A DNA stretch of 64,000 nucleotides from Stomorhina lunata. Taxonomy: Eukaryota; Arthropoda; Insecta; Diptera; Rhiniidae. The notes under the pieces were generated by a model. The model was not told where the DNA came from. It did no database searches and worked only from the letters and a program-made list of their open reading frames with translations. The stretch covers positions 106,036,940-106,100,939 of the forward strand of contig OW121742.1 of the NCBI GenBank assembly GCA_933228675.1, read 5' to 3'. Position numbers and translations under genes: made by a program. This document shows positions 31,335-42,074 of the stretch, in pieces (position 1 is the first letter of the stretch; every line of letters begins with the position of its first letter).

Positions 31335-31857
31335 AACCGCCGTGGTATAGCAGGTTAGTCATCCGCCTAGCGTATTAGAGGTCCCAAGTTCGATCCCCGG
31401 CCCAAGCGGCCGTTCACCTCATAACTTAGCTAGTCACTGGTTATTGAATATTAGGCTATGTAAAACTTCTCTAACTAATGCATTTGCCGTTCGGAGCCGG
31501 AGTTAAAACGTAGGTCCCTTTCAATGAGTCTAAAAATAGAATCGGATGCAGATCATTGTCTGAGAGAAGTACCACTTGTTCCAAGTGGAATGTTGTCGTG
31601 GAACAAGGGATACTTCTCTTAGACAATTAGCTGCATCCGATTCTGTTTTTAGACTCATTGAAAGGGACCCATTTTAACTCCGGCTCCGAACGCCAATTGC
31701 ATTAGTTAGAAGAAGTTTTACATAGCCAAATACTCAATAACCATTGGCTGAACCGCTTTGAGGTGAACCGCTTTCTTAAAAAAAATATTTTTTTTCAAAT
31801 GGGTCTGGAGTCGGTGGTATGCTTGGCGGATGACTAACCTGCTATACCACGGCGGTT
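31335..31857. mobile_element. Head-to-head pair of tRNA-derived SINEs (palindrome)
   Basis: 31335-31597 is a SINE in + orientation. It starts AACCGCCGTGG, with pol III A box TGGTATAGCAG (31343-31353) and B box AGTTCGATCCC (31387-31397), and aligns by eye with aspartate/glutamate tRNA. 31598-31857 is the same element inverted, ending CCACGGCGGTT. The arms are about 260 bp and roughly 85 percent alike by eye; the second arm lacks part of the B-box region. Both lie inside intron 1 of the host gene. Single copies occur at 37789-38066 and 41398-41695. Confidence 0.85.
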
Positions 31858-31899
31858 TTTGCATATTTTACCTTTTATAAAACTTAGTAAAATTACCAC

Positions 31900-32885
31900 T
31901 TAGATTCAGAGAGTATTGATCTTGTGTTGACCTAATCAACACAGTAAGAAAAGCACTAGAGCAATGTAATATATTCCGCACTCACATTCATCAAGCGTTT
32001 ATTGACTTTATGAAGACCTTCGACAGTGTCAATTTATGAAGACCTTCGACAGTGTCAATTTACAAGTTATTACTGGAAGTGAAATAAGGATGTATATTGT
32101 CAACTATACTTTTTATCCTTGTCATCGACAATATAATGCTAAAGGCATTAAATGGTAGACGCGGTATCCCATGGACACCTTTAAACAACTCGAGGACTTG
32201 GAATACGCTGATAACGTATGTCTTCTAAGCCAAATCGCTGGTCACCTTCAAGAAAACACTAACGCTATCACTGGAATCTCGGGCATTTGGGCTGGAAATC
32301 AATATTTCTAAGAAAAAGATTATGCCTGGAGGCTATGGCGCAAACGCGTCGACACACATCAATGTGGATAACGAGGTTATTGGATGTGTAGGTACCTTTA
32401 ACAAACTTGGAAGTTTGTTTTCTACAAAAGGTGGCGCCGACGATGATATTATAATATATAAGGCAAAATTTGCATTCGGCATTCTTCCATCTTTTTGGAA
32501 ATCTCGGCAAATATGAACAACTAAGTTACGAATATGTAACTCGAATGTCAAGTTCATCGTATTTTACGATTGTGAAACAAATGCTTGCAGCAAATCCTTA
32601 ATATATGATGGCCGAATCTTAAAAAAAATGAAGATCTACTAAATGTGACGAACCTGCTACTATAGAGGCATGTCAACGGAAATGGCGGTGGTAGACCGCA
32701 CACTTTGAAAGAATATCATTGAGATCCACAGGGAAGCGGCCGTCCCCATTTGATGCGGAGCTGCAAGCATTAAACTATTCATGGAAAGACGTAAACCTAA
32801 CATCTCGCAATAGAGTTCGATATAAAAGGATGGTTGAGGCCCTTTGCTCCACAAGGAGTCAAGGATAACAGAAGTAGAAGAAAAA
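31900..32885 (+). mobile_element. LINE-alpha RT to 3' end copy in host intron 1
   Basis: The pieces correspond to FIDFMKAFDSVN (RT), an RT palm segment with ..LGIR (YADD lost), then the AKFAFGILPSFWK region, and the C-terminus ending EALCST-like, stop, and CAAGGATAACAGAAGTAGAA. A 26-bp direct duplication containing GAAGACCTTCGACAGTGTC lies at about 32010-32060. Frames are disrupted throughout. Confidence 0.7.
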
Positions 32886-32929
32886 TGTCGCTTAGACTAC
32901 GAAGTCCATTGTGTTATCAAGGTAGCCTT

Positions 32930-33490
32930 ATGTAATATATGGAGCCTTTCCCCCAGCAAATACTGCCTGGCTTTTGAAGATGGTTGTAAAGCCTATACAC
33001 ATGTATGGTGCTTTACTTTAGTGGCCTAATCTATGTAAGACTAACCAGCAAGGCTTTTTTGTTAAAATCCTTAAATCCCCTATCCTAATCATTAGGATGC
33101 CATTAGGACTACGCTTTCAAAGGCACTCTTTATTGTGCTTAACTGGCTTCCGGCTGAGCTAATGACTCAAAACGTAGCCCTTAACTCATTTTATAGATTA
33201 AATAACATTGGAGATGGGTCTCCTTCACCTAAATACAGGCCGCTCCTATATTTTCTATAAACTCTTTACTATCCTCAACAGTACTGATGGCGAAGCATTC
33301 CAATATAGAACTCTAATGCTCCAGGTATATTATTGCGTATATATTAGCAAAGCTGGAGGCTCTCCTCCTTTCTCCTATATAGCTATAACGCTATCAGCCT
33401 GTAAATTACTTTTGCAATTTCTATGTAGGTCCGCGCAGACCAACTGGACTACACAAACAAACTGCTCAGCTAGTGTAATAATGAAAGCAT
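32930..33490 (+). mobile_element. RNase H-bearing LINE C-terminal fragment
   Basis: The + strand gives RMPLGLRFQRHSLLCLTGF (after one shift), then EMGLLHLNTGRSYIFY, later PLSACKLL-like text (AITLSACKLLLQFLCRSAQT). In I/LOA/R1-type LINEs the stretch between RT and RNase H has ..R..LLC.TG..RT.P..AL....LPL.., followed by A.RL... The same SACKLL text occurs on the - strand at 38138-38200. Dead copy inside host intron 1. Confidence 0.5.
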
Positions 33491-33539
33491 GTTTAAAGAT
33501 TCAGAGAGAATATTTAAGATTGCTAAAGCCATATTTCGC

Positions 33540-34330
33540 CAAATTTCATATTTCGGACTTTTTCTGTTATCTTTGACTCCCAGTGGATCAGACTTTATAT
33601 CAGATTTTATTGCGAGATGTTACACATTCCATGAATAATTTATTGCTTCAAATTCCGAATCAATTGACCTTCTCCACTTCTTCTTCTATTATCCTTGACT
33701 TCTAGTGGAGCATAGAACCTCATATTCATAACTTAGTGTGTTAATATTTGCCGAGATTTTTTAATAGCTCAAAAAACCGAATGCAGATCAATGTGCTCGT
33801 CGGCGCCACCTCTTCTAGACACTAAACCTCCCGATAATTGAAGGTAACTTCCTAGGTAGTTGAAGGTCTACTTCTTTTGTTATCTTTGACTTCCAGTAGA
33901 GCATAGAGCCTTAACCATACTTTTATATCAGACTATTTTTGCCAGATTTTGCATACGTCATTCTATGAATAGTTTTCTATGTACTATTTGACATTATTCA
34001 CGTTCTAGCAGGTACACCAACACGACGCCCTCTTTCCTGTAGATTCCAACCAAGCGCTAGTCGAGCAATGTTAATAATTGGCCGTTGAAGTGTGTGGCCT
34101 ATCCACCGCTATTTCCGCTAATATAAATCTATATAAGCAGGGATTTGATTTGTCGCGTTTAGTATATTAAGGATTTGCCGTTAGAATTTGAGTTTTGGCT
34201 TGGGTAAGCAAAGGTTCACAGGCGCATATCGATGGCATTTGTAAGTTTTCAAGTTTCGCAACCGTTGGTTGGTTGGTTCATTCGTCAGTCTTGCCATCTT
34301 TTTCTAAAGCAATTCTGTGACACCAAAATG
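33540..34330 (-). mobile_element. Three stacked LINE-alpha 3' fragments
   Basis: The reverse complement of the LINE-alpha 3' end (CTTCTxxTTATCTTTGACT, then CCAGTGGAGCAT) recurs at about 33553-33590, 33679-33720 and 33869-33910. Each continues into different lengths of C-terminal coding sequence; the last runs to about 34330 (GTTCTAGCAGGTACACCAAC and further). They are separate truncated insertions or tandem pieces, all on the - strand of the host intron. Confidence 0.65.
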
Positions 34331-34480
34331 GATGCTCGGTTACGGACACTCTACTCTCGAAAATCATAATATAGGTCCCAGTTGTTAGAAAAATGGTCTT
34401 AATTTATCTTAATTGTTCACACTTTTCTCTTTTCTAAAAGTATATTCTATTTCTCACATTTGATCTCCTTTCCTTTTCAG

Positions 34481-34597
34481 GTACCTCAACGGATAGTTCG
34501 TGCAATGGCGTAAGATGCACGGAAAAAGTAATGAAATATTGTCTGGGACCACAATTTATAAACGATCATTGTTGGTGTGAAGTGGGACATAGTACGG
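34481..34597 (+). CDS. Secreted/anchored small Cys-rich protein, coding exon 2
   Basis: Preceded by a pyrimidine-rich acceptor (TCTCCTTTCCTTTTCAG) and followed by G/GTAAGTAAAA. It is exactly 117 bp, phase 1 at both ends, so it joins exon 1 without shift: ...ESFYE-G-TSTDSSCNGVRCTEKVM, then KYCLGPQFINDHCWCEVGHS. It contributes five cysteines (SSC, RC, YC, HC, WC) to the two in exon 1, an odd total, so at least one more exon with cysteine is expected. Coding sequence is intact and GC content is higher than the flanking introns. No homolog is named with confidence. Confidence 0.75.
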
Positions 34598-34699
34598 GTA
34601 AGTAAAACTTTTTTAGTCTTTCTTATTTTACAATATAAGTTGTTCCGCGGTTGTTTTTTTCGTATTGAACACGAGGTTCCTCGGAACTCGAGGTATTCG

Positions 34700-35395
34700 G
34701 AGGTTCAGAGAGATCCAATACTGTGTTGACCTAATCAACGCAGTAAGAATAGTACTAGAGTAATGAAATGAATTCCGCACCCCCACTTATCTAGCGTTTA
34801 TCGACTTTATGAAGGCCTTCGACAGTGTCAATAGGAGCTATCTATGGAGAATTTTAGAAAATCGTGCAATGTATGAGAATTTTAAATTTCAGGTCTTACA
34901 CAAAGGTAAATTGTCTAATCCGTTCAAAGTTACTAATGAAGTATGTCAAGGATGTATCTTGTCACCTATACTTTTTGTCCTCGTCATCGACAACATAATG
35001 CGCACGGCTCTGAATTGTAGACGCGGTATCCAATGGACACCTTTTAAACAACTCGAGAACTTGGAATACGCTGATGACGTATGTCTTCTAAACCAAAGCT
35101 CAGGTCACCTTCAAGAAAACTACTAAATGCGACAAACCAAATCTCTGCTTCTATAGACGTATGCCAACGGAATTGGCGTGGATAGGCTACACACTTCGAA
35201 GGCCAAATACCAACATTGCTCGACACGCGCTTTGTTTGAATCTACAGGGAATCGGACGTCGTGTTGGTGCACCTGCTAGAACGTGTAGAAGGTCAATTGA
35301 TGCGAAGTTGCAAGCAGCAAACTATTCCTGGAATGACAATATAAAAGGATAGTTGAGGCCCTATGCTCCACTGGGAGTCAAGGATAGCAGAGGAA
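34700..35395 (+). mobile_element. LINE-alpha RT fragment with intact YADD, in host intron 2
   Basis: The frame at 34809-35126 reads MKAFDSVNRSYLWRILENRA, then VCQGCILSPILFVLVIDNIM and LEYADDVCLLNQ. So the A-box aspartate, the Q-G loop (QG..SP) and the YADD pair of the RT active site are all present in one frame. The frame ends soon after and jumps to the C-terminal ELAWIGYTLRRP block and the CAAGGATAGCAGAGGAAGAA tail. 5' endonuclease is missing, so not autonomous. Confidence 0.75.
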
Positions 35396-35559
35396 GAATT
35401 ATTCAGGATGATAAATAGCTCTGCTAAACAGTTGCGGTTTGAGAAGATTTCGGTGTTTCATCAAGCCCCGTATGATCGATATAAATGGCTTTCTCCTACA
35501 TCTCCCGATTAATCCAATTTTGTTTTCTGCAGTTGTTCTTTTTGTACTGAACGCGAGAT

Positions 35560-36420
35560 TCTTATTAAGTGAAACTAGTTAATAGATGTAATGGATGCAG
35601 TTGTTGCCTGGCGTCTTCAGCTACCAGTTAAGAACTATATCCAATTCCTGCTCTTACCTCCTCATGGTACATCCTGGTAACTTGAGCCACCTAGTTGAAA
35701 ATGGCGTAAACAACAAATTCCTGCTCTAACCTCCTCGTGGTACATCTTGGTAACCTGAGCAACCTAGTTGAAGATGGGGTAAACAACCCGTGTGGAATTC
35801 TAGGTCGGGGTTAATGTGAAAGGGAGTAATCTTGCAGGCATTCCAACGTATTCGGTCTAAGATAATTGTACTTGGTAAAGTATGAACCTGCAGCGTCTGT
35901 TCAAGCGTCTTTCTCGGACTGAATGGCTCCCTAAATAAACGTAGCATCTGTCCTTGGACTCTTTTGTCATCGACTTAACACTTATAATGTTTTAAGCATG
36001 GAAGGAAGCAACATTATCATGCGAGAAATCTCCCTGCTATGTCAGGATTTTAGAGCTGCCTTATCTATGAGAGAACATTCTAATGAATGAAACCAATTCC
36101 ATCCGAAGTTGTCGGACTATAAATCCTAACATAGGCTTGAAGAAAAGTTTGAAGATTACGACATGGAACGTGCGCATGTTTTACTAAACAGGAAAATTAG
36201 GCATGAAATTTTAAAATTTATTTGTTGGCTATGCTGGAGGCAAAATGCACAGAACAAGTTGAGGTACGGAACGAAAATGCTGTGTTTCTTTACTCCGGTT
36301 GCTTGGGTTTCGATAAGCAAAGGTGGATGGGGGCTTACTAATGACTTTAAGAATAGCTAAGCCCATGATAATAGGGTATCCTATCAGTAAGATGCTGATG
36401 ACAATAAAACTTAAGACAAA
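35560..36420 (+). mobile_element. LINE-alpha 5' UTR and endonuclease start
   Basis: A GC-richer leader contains a 72-75 bp tandem duplication (AATTCCTGCTC...GTAAACAAC at about 35642 and 35716). It is followed by the block shared with 6235-6525, then a frame giving ITTWNVRMF (36155-36175), the TWNVR start of apurinic-type endonucleases. The reading breaks within about 60 codons. This is the only copy here showing leader and endonuclease start joined. Confidence 0.6.
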
Positions 36421-37529
36421 AGCTCGTAATTTGATAATTAAGTTTCTATAGATTCATTATGACACTTTGACCTCAATTTTCCTGTTATTTCCCTGTTATT
36501 TTGACACTTGCTAATGACATTTTGGAATATTTATCAAGATCATTGCTTGTAATTTCCGTTACATAAATGCAAATTTCTTTGGTAAATAGACCTTTTTTTC
36601 TCAAAATCAAGCATTCATTCACATCAAATGAATCATTCATAAACTTAAGACAAGGACTTATTTTTCTGATTTTTTGCATTTTTCGGTTGAAAATCCAAGT
36701 TAGTCATATCGTGATTTGTTTACAAAAAACCAGGCGATCCATTGCACCGTGGGCATTTGAATATAATAAATTGAGATCTCAATGGACATTAAGCAGGCGT
36801 GTTTGTCTTGTTTCTTATTTTTTGTTCATGAATTCAATGAATTAGTAGTGTCTTACTCATTAATACCGATAACCTTGTAGTTAACGCATGATTTTATTAT
36901 GGATCTTAAAAAATATTTTATACTGAAAGTATCTACTTAGACACAAAAGCATTTAGTGGAAAATACTTTTATTTTTACACAATATTGATCAGTTCAGTCA
37001 TCTGGAAACATTCTTTGGGTATAAGTTATAAGTGCTTGAAAATTGTTATAAAATAAAGTAAATAATAGCTACAGAATTCCATATAAGGTATTTACTTACA
37101 ACATCGCTTACTTTGGCACGGGGTAAAGGAAGTACATCTTTTTTTGTTCATAAGATTTTTCTACATTTTCCATTGCATTTAAATTTTAATTGTAACAGAA
37201 GTTTCATGTAACAATAAAACAAATTTGTCGTTTTTCTTTCATTTATTGTTAAGGTGATTAATCAAGCCTGAAGTTAAGATTAAATTCTTAGTTATGGAAT
37301 TAAAAAAATTGGATATGTTAAAATTTACAACATTTATTTTTTGTGTAGTTACTCAAGACTAATTAATGCGGCTTTATAAGACTATTAACAGTTTATTTTG
37401 CATAACATTTTTAAGGGTTGGGTTGTTAATTACCTTATAGGTAATGTAATCAATGTTCACTAAAAATCCGGCCCTGAAAGTAACATTTATGTATATTCTC
37501 TTGTACCCGTTGGTTTGCTACCCTCTTTT
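36421..37529. other. AT-rich, no gene recognised
   Basis: Low-GC sequence with no readable protein and no match to the repeats in this window. Presumed intron of the host gene if it continues downstream. Confidence 0.35.
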
Positions 37530-37770
37530 TCTTCTTCTGTTTTCCTTGTCTCCCAGTGGAGCATAGGGCCTCAAAACTTTAAACTTTCTCTCATGCCTAC
37601 ATTAGGTTTTATAGTCCGATTTCTTCGGATAGAATTGGTTTCATTCATCAGGATGAATGAATGATGCGGAAATGCTTTTATGTGATGTTGAAGAATTGGC
37701 GAGACTGTGGCACCCATTTGTGCGTAAAATAAAAGAAGAAGAAGATCTGTCAACCTCCTGGAATTATATA
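37530..37770. mobile_element. LINE-alpha fragments: 3' end (-) and RT piece (+)
   Basis: 37535-37575 is an inverted 3' end (TTCTTCTTCTGTTTTCCTTG, then TCTCCCAGTGGAGCATAG). 37660-37765 on the + strand gives EMLLCDVEELARLWHPFVRK and IKEEEDLSTSW, the RT entry block also seen in the long copy at 47.7-48.1 kb. Confidence 0.65.
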
Positions 37771-37788
37771 TATATTATTATTATATAC

Positions 37789-38066
37789 AATTGGAACAAG
37801 GGGTATTTCTCTCAGACAATGAGCTGCATTCGATTCTATTTTTACACTCATTGAAAGGGAACTACGTTTTAACTCCGGCTCCGAAAGGCAAATGCATTAG
37901 TTAGAGAAGTTTTACATAGCCTAATACTCAATAACCAGTGGCTAGCTGAGTTATGAGGTGAACCGCCGCTTTTTGAAAATTTATTTTTTTAAGTGGGTCT
38001 GGCCGGGGATCGAACTTGGGACCTCTGGTTTGCTAGGAGGATGACTAACCAGTACCACAGCTGTTC
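37789..38066 (-). mobile_element. tRNA-derived SINE, single copy
   Basis: Inverted relative to the first arm at 31335. The B box is visible as GGGGATCGAACTTGGGACC (about 37994-38013), and the A-box end is damaged (ACCAGTACCACAGCTGTTC). The body includes AACTCCGGCTCCGAAAGGC. Confidence 0.8.
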
Positions 38067-38104
38067 AGCGAATGAAGGTCGTAAGTTGGCCATGTAAGTT
38101 TAAA

Positions 38105-38560
38105 GATCGAACAGGTCGTTTCTGTGGACCAGTTGATCTATTTGGACCTAAAAAGAAACTGATTGATGAGCAGTTTGCATGCTGAGAGCGGTATATCTAT
38201 GAATTGGTCAATGTTCTCCTGACCAAGGAGAGCACCACCTTTTGCTAGATTGTCCGCACTGATGTTGCCTGGTACATTGCTATGACTGCGTATCCAGAAA
38301 AGTTCAATGTTGTAATGTCTCGCCATCTCATTTAGGGATGCCCGGCATTCACGGTTAAGAACGGATGTCGTGTAGATTGCATTGTTTTGGGAGCTTGAAT
38401 TTTACTTTTGTCCCAAAAAAGGGATGAAGATGCCACCACCCACACCACGTACCGATTTGGATCCGTCCGACTAGATTTCCAGGGTCCCTTCTCTGGAAGC
38501 GATTTGAGCTCCTGAGATATTCACAGAGAAAGATTGCTCGAAAACGGGTGAGGGAATGCA
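38105..38560 (-). mobile_element. RNase H domain of an I/LOA/R1-like LINE
   Basis: The - strand frame reads MARHYNIELFWIRSHSNVPG, then NISADNLAKGGALLG. This is the last part of an RNase H domain: W(I/V)..H..V.GN..AD.LAK with the catalytic D of SAD and the H of SHS. Upstream sequence (38330-38560) continues toward the SLNE.. and DG(S/..) parts but is broken. LINEs with RNase H are of the I, R1 or LOA type. Confidence 0.65.
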
Positions 38561-38639
38561 GTAGTTAATGTTTTAGGGGAGATTTGTAAGTTTATCCAGA
38601 ATATTAGAGTAGCCTATAGATGAAGTAGACCATTCACCG

Positions 38640-38915
38640 ATAGTTTTTGCAATTCACGTGGACTTAAAATGTCCGGTCCTACACGAAGGTAAATTGTCAA
38701 ATCCGTTCGAAGTTTCTACTGGAGTAAGATATTGTTACCTATACTTTTTATCCTCGTAAACGACAACACAAAGCGCTCGCCTGCCAATGGTACACGCGGT
38801 ATTCAATAAAAATCCTTTAAACAACTCGAGAACTTGGAATATTTCTATGACATATGTCTTCTAAGCCGAAGCTCAGGTCACCTTCAAGAAAACACTAACG
38901 TAGTCAACAAAGAGA
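38640..38915 (+). mobile_element. LINE-alpha RT fragment
   Basis: Matches 34895-35115: VNCQIRS-like, then a degraded SPILF and LEYFYDICLLSRSSGHLQEN. The YADD box is altered to YFYD, losing the first aspartate, so the fragment is inactive. Confidence 0.65.
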
Positions 38916-39484
38916 TGATATGTGTCTATTTGTTTGACGTAGGATTTGACGTAGAATGAAGTTCTGTTCAGTTGTATATTAACCTGGTTTAAAGCCATAT
39001 TGTTAGGTCCCAACTCTTTCATTTATTTTGGACTTTTGTGTTTCACACACTGGAGGATCACTCTGAATGAAAAATATTGTCTTGATATTTTGTTAAAATG
39101 CTGTGGGATCCTCTCTTAAATCGCATCTAGTTCAAATTCACCTCCAAAAAGCACAATAGTTATATTCTATTCAATTTATTTAATATAATTGTATATTTTG
39201 ACACATATGTAATTAAAAATAGTTAATATAAATATTTTTATAGTGGCATGAGCATGTTAACTGGTAATTAAACGCATGTTACTAGCTCAAGTTCACTTTC
39301 CAAAAAAAAAAAAATATATTTGTTTTCAACAAAATATTTACACGATAGTAACTGGTAGTAATATAGAAGTAAATTATTTAATTCTGTAACTGAAATTAAA
39401 GTCGTCAAAGGAAACATTTTAATTGGAAGGAGTTATAAGTTAAGAGGTACTGCAACTGATAGAGTAAGCAAAGACTCTATAATA
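38916..39484. other. AT-rich, no gene recognised
   Basis: No supported feature apart from short poly(A). Confidence 0.3.
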
Positions 39485-40714
39485 AAGTGTGTCCCGACTA
39501 GAATGCAATTTTTAAATTTGCCGCGATTCGAAGTGTCATTGTTTGATATTTGAACAATTGTTATTGTTTGCTAGTAGAAGGTATGAGATTAGTAAAAAAT
39601 TGAGCTCTACACGAATGAACAACGCATTCTCATTGTGAAATTGTTTTACCAATTTGGGGTCACAATAATGCTTTAAAAGAGTCATCTGTAAAGAGATTAA
39701 TGGATAAATTTGCCTAAACTGGGTCTGTTAGTGATGTCAAGACAACAACGCGCCTTCGACCAGGTCGATCGACCGAAAATGTCGCAGCTGTACTCCATCC
39801 ACCTCAATTCGACACCGAGCTCAGCAAATTGGTGTCCCTAAATCCACTATGCAGCGAATTTTGACGAAAGATTTGCATCTTCATGCATACAAAGTTCAAT
39901 TGGCTCAGGAACTGAAGCCAGATGAGCACAGAAGGAAGTTCGTTAATTGGGTATTGAAGAGACAACATGAAAATTCTGATTTTGCCGATAAAATCGTCTT
40001 CAGTGACGAGACCCATTTTCATCTTGATGGCTTCGTCAATAGGCAGAATTGTCGCATTTGGTGTGAAGAAAATCCTCAAATGATTCACGAGAAGCAAATG
40101 CATCCTCAATGTGTCAATGTGAGGTGTGGTTTTTGGGCTGGAGGAATCATTGGACCTTTTTTTATGAAGATGAGGCAGGTCAAGCGCAAACAGTCAATGG
40201 TGTTCGGTATCGTGAAATGATAACTAGTTTTTTATTGCCTATAATAGAAGAAATGAATGTGGAGGGCATGTAGTTTCAACAAGACGGCGCCACATGTCAT
40301 ATAGCCAGAGAAACAATTCAATTGCTACTTCAGTCATTTCCCGGTCGTATTATTTCGTGTTTTGGTGACCAGAATTGGCCGCCTAGATCTTGCGATTTAA
40401 CAACTTTAGATTTTTTTCTTTGGGGTTTTTTGAAGTCGATGGTTTACGCGAATAAGCCGACGACGACGAAGTCTTAAATGAGGAAATCGGACGCTGCATT
40501 AATGAAATACCGCAGCATTTATGCAAAAAGGTCATTGAAAATTTCATTAAAAGACCGCGTGTGTGCCAGCAAAGCCGCGGCGGCCATCTGCACGATATCT
40601 TGTTCCATATATAACCTCATTCTGTCTTCTTTACGATATAATAAAGTTTCACGTTTTTTTTAAATATCTGTTTTATTTAAATTTTAGAATTTGCGTTCTA
40701 GTTGGGACACCCTT
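39485..40714 (+). mobile_element. DD41D Tc1/mariner lineage 1, copy B (decayed)
   Basis: 1230 bp flanked by TA (39483-39484 and 40715-40716), with ends AAGTGTGTCCCGACTAGAAT and, inverted, AAGGGTGTCCCAACTAGAAC. The frame at 39849-40220 shows the linker, then IVFSDETHFHLDGFVNRQNC (first catalytic D) and FWAGGIIGPFF. Further on, a TAG replaces the tryptophan codon just before FQQDGATCHI (second D), and WPPRSCDLTTLDFFLWGFLK holds the third D. Frameshifts lie near 40160 and 40470. It is a sister of copy A but without A's hairpin. Inactive. Confidence 0.82.
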
Positions 40715-40716
40715 TA

Positions 40717-41397
40717 TAAAGATGTTGCACTTTCGTACATTCATTGTATACCGATTTTACTTTTATTCGGAAACAACGAATGAAGACGATTATCCAATGA
40801 GAGAAAGCTAAGGCACACACACGTGCTCAAGAAATGTATGTTTGCGTGTTTATGTATTTTACATTTAACCACTTTAATTTCACCTTTGACCGAAAACAAA
40901 TGTATGAAGCGCAATATCTTTATATTATAGAGACTTTGGTTTAACTGTCAATATCACTTGAAATATCACACACTTGAAATTTTATAAATCAGCTGTTTTA
41001 GTTTCACAAATTGTCTATTACAAATATTTACCTTCTATGACAATTGTTTCAGATATGTTGTTAAATTCCCTAAATACTGTCTTGCGTTTAGAGCAAATTA
41101 AAAAAAAAAACTATGAAAATCCTCATTAAAAATTAAGAAAATTAATTTAATGATTGCAACAGAATTACTTTTAAATGGACAATCACAAATGAAATCACGC
41201 AAATGTATAAAAATTTTAAACTGACGGAAAAACTTAATTATTTTATAAATATTAAAACAGACCTTTTTATTAGCATGTAAAACTTTTTTTTAGTAAATCA
41301 AACTAATTTGAAATTATTTGAACACAATACGAGTTAATGAACTGATTGGTCTAGTTTTTTAGGTGAATATGCGAAGATATACTATATATATAAGTCC
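40717..41397. other. AT-rich, no gene recognised
   Basis: No supported feature. Confidence 0.3.
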
Positions 41398-41695
41398 CCG
41401 ACAACATTTCAATTGGAACGAGGGATACTTCTCTCAGACAATGAGCTGCATCCGATTCTTTTTTTAGACTCATTGAAAGGGACGTACGTTTTAACTCCGG
41501 CTCCGAAAGGCAAATGCATTAGTTAGAGAAGTTTTACATAGCCTAATACTCAATAACCAGAGGCTAGCTGAGTTATGAGATGAACTGCCGCTTTTTTGAA
41601 AATTTATTTTTTTTTCAAGTGGGTCTGGCCGGGGATCAAACTTGGGACCTCTGGTATGCTAGGCGGATGACTCAGCTGCTACACCACGGCGGTTC
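41398..41695 (-). mobile_element. tRNA-derived SINE, single copy
   Basis: Inverted relative to the first arm at 31335. The pol III end is CTGCTACACCACGGCGGTTC, and the B box is present as GGGGATCAAACTTGGGACC. The far end continues past GGAACGAGGGATACTT to CAATTGAAATGTTGTCGGG (complement), which helps define the SINE 3' end. Confidence 0.8.
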
Positions 41696-42074
41696 ATTTT
41701 GATTTTTATGACTTTGAATTAAAGCTGTTTTAGATTTTATTATCTTTTTTTGCAAAACTAAATCATTTTGTTGGTTAAAATTTCGCTGAAACAGAAAATA
41801 TTCTTTTTTTCCCATACAAATGGATCTGTCCATTTTTAAGAACAAAAAAAATAGTTTTTAAAGAACAAAAAAAAAAAAATAGAAATATTGAACACGTATT
41901 TGGTACTTTTTTGATTTTGTGGCCAAAATGTGTAAAAAAGGGATAAACTGATAACTTAACATCTACAAACGTAATATGAATAGGAAAATTATGTTAACTG
42001 CTTTCTAATAAAATGTACCGAATTCAATTGGTACCAAAGAAGTACCAATTATGCATATGGAACTTTTTGAAATT
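41696..42074. other. AT-rich, no gene recognised
   Basis: No supported feature. Confidence 0.3.
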
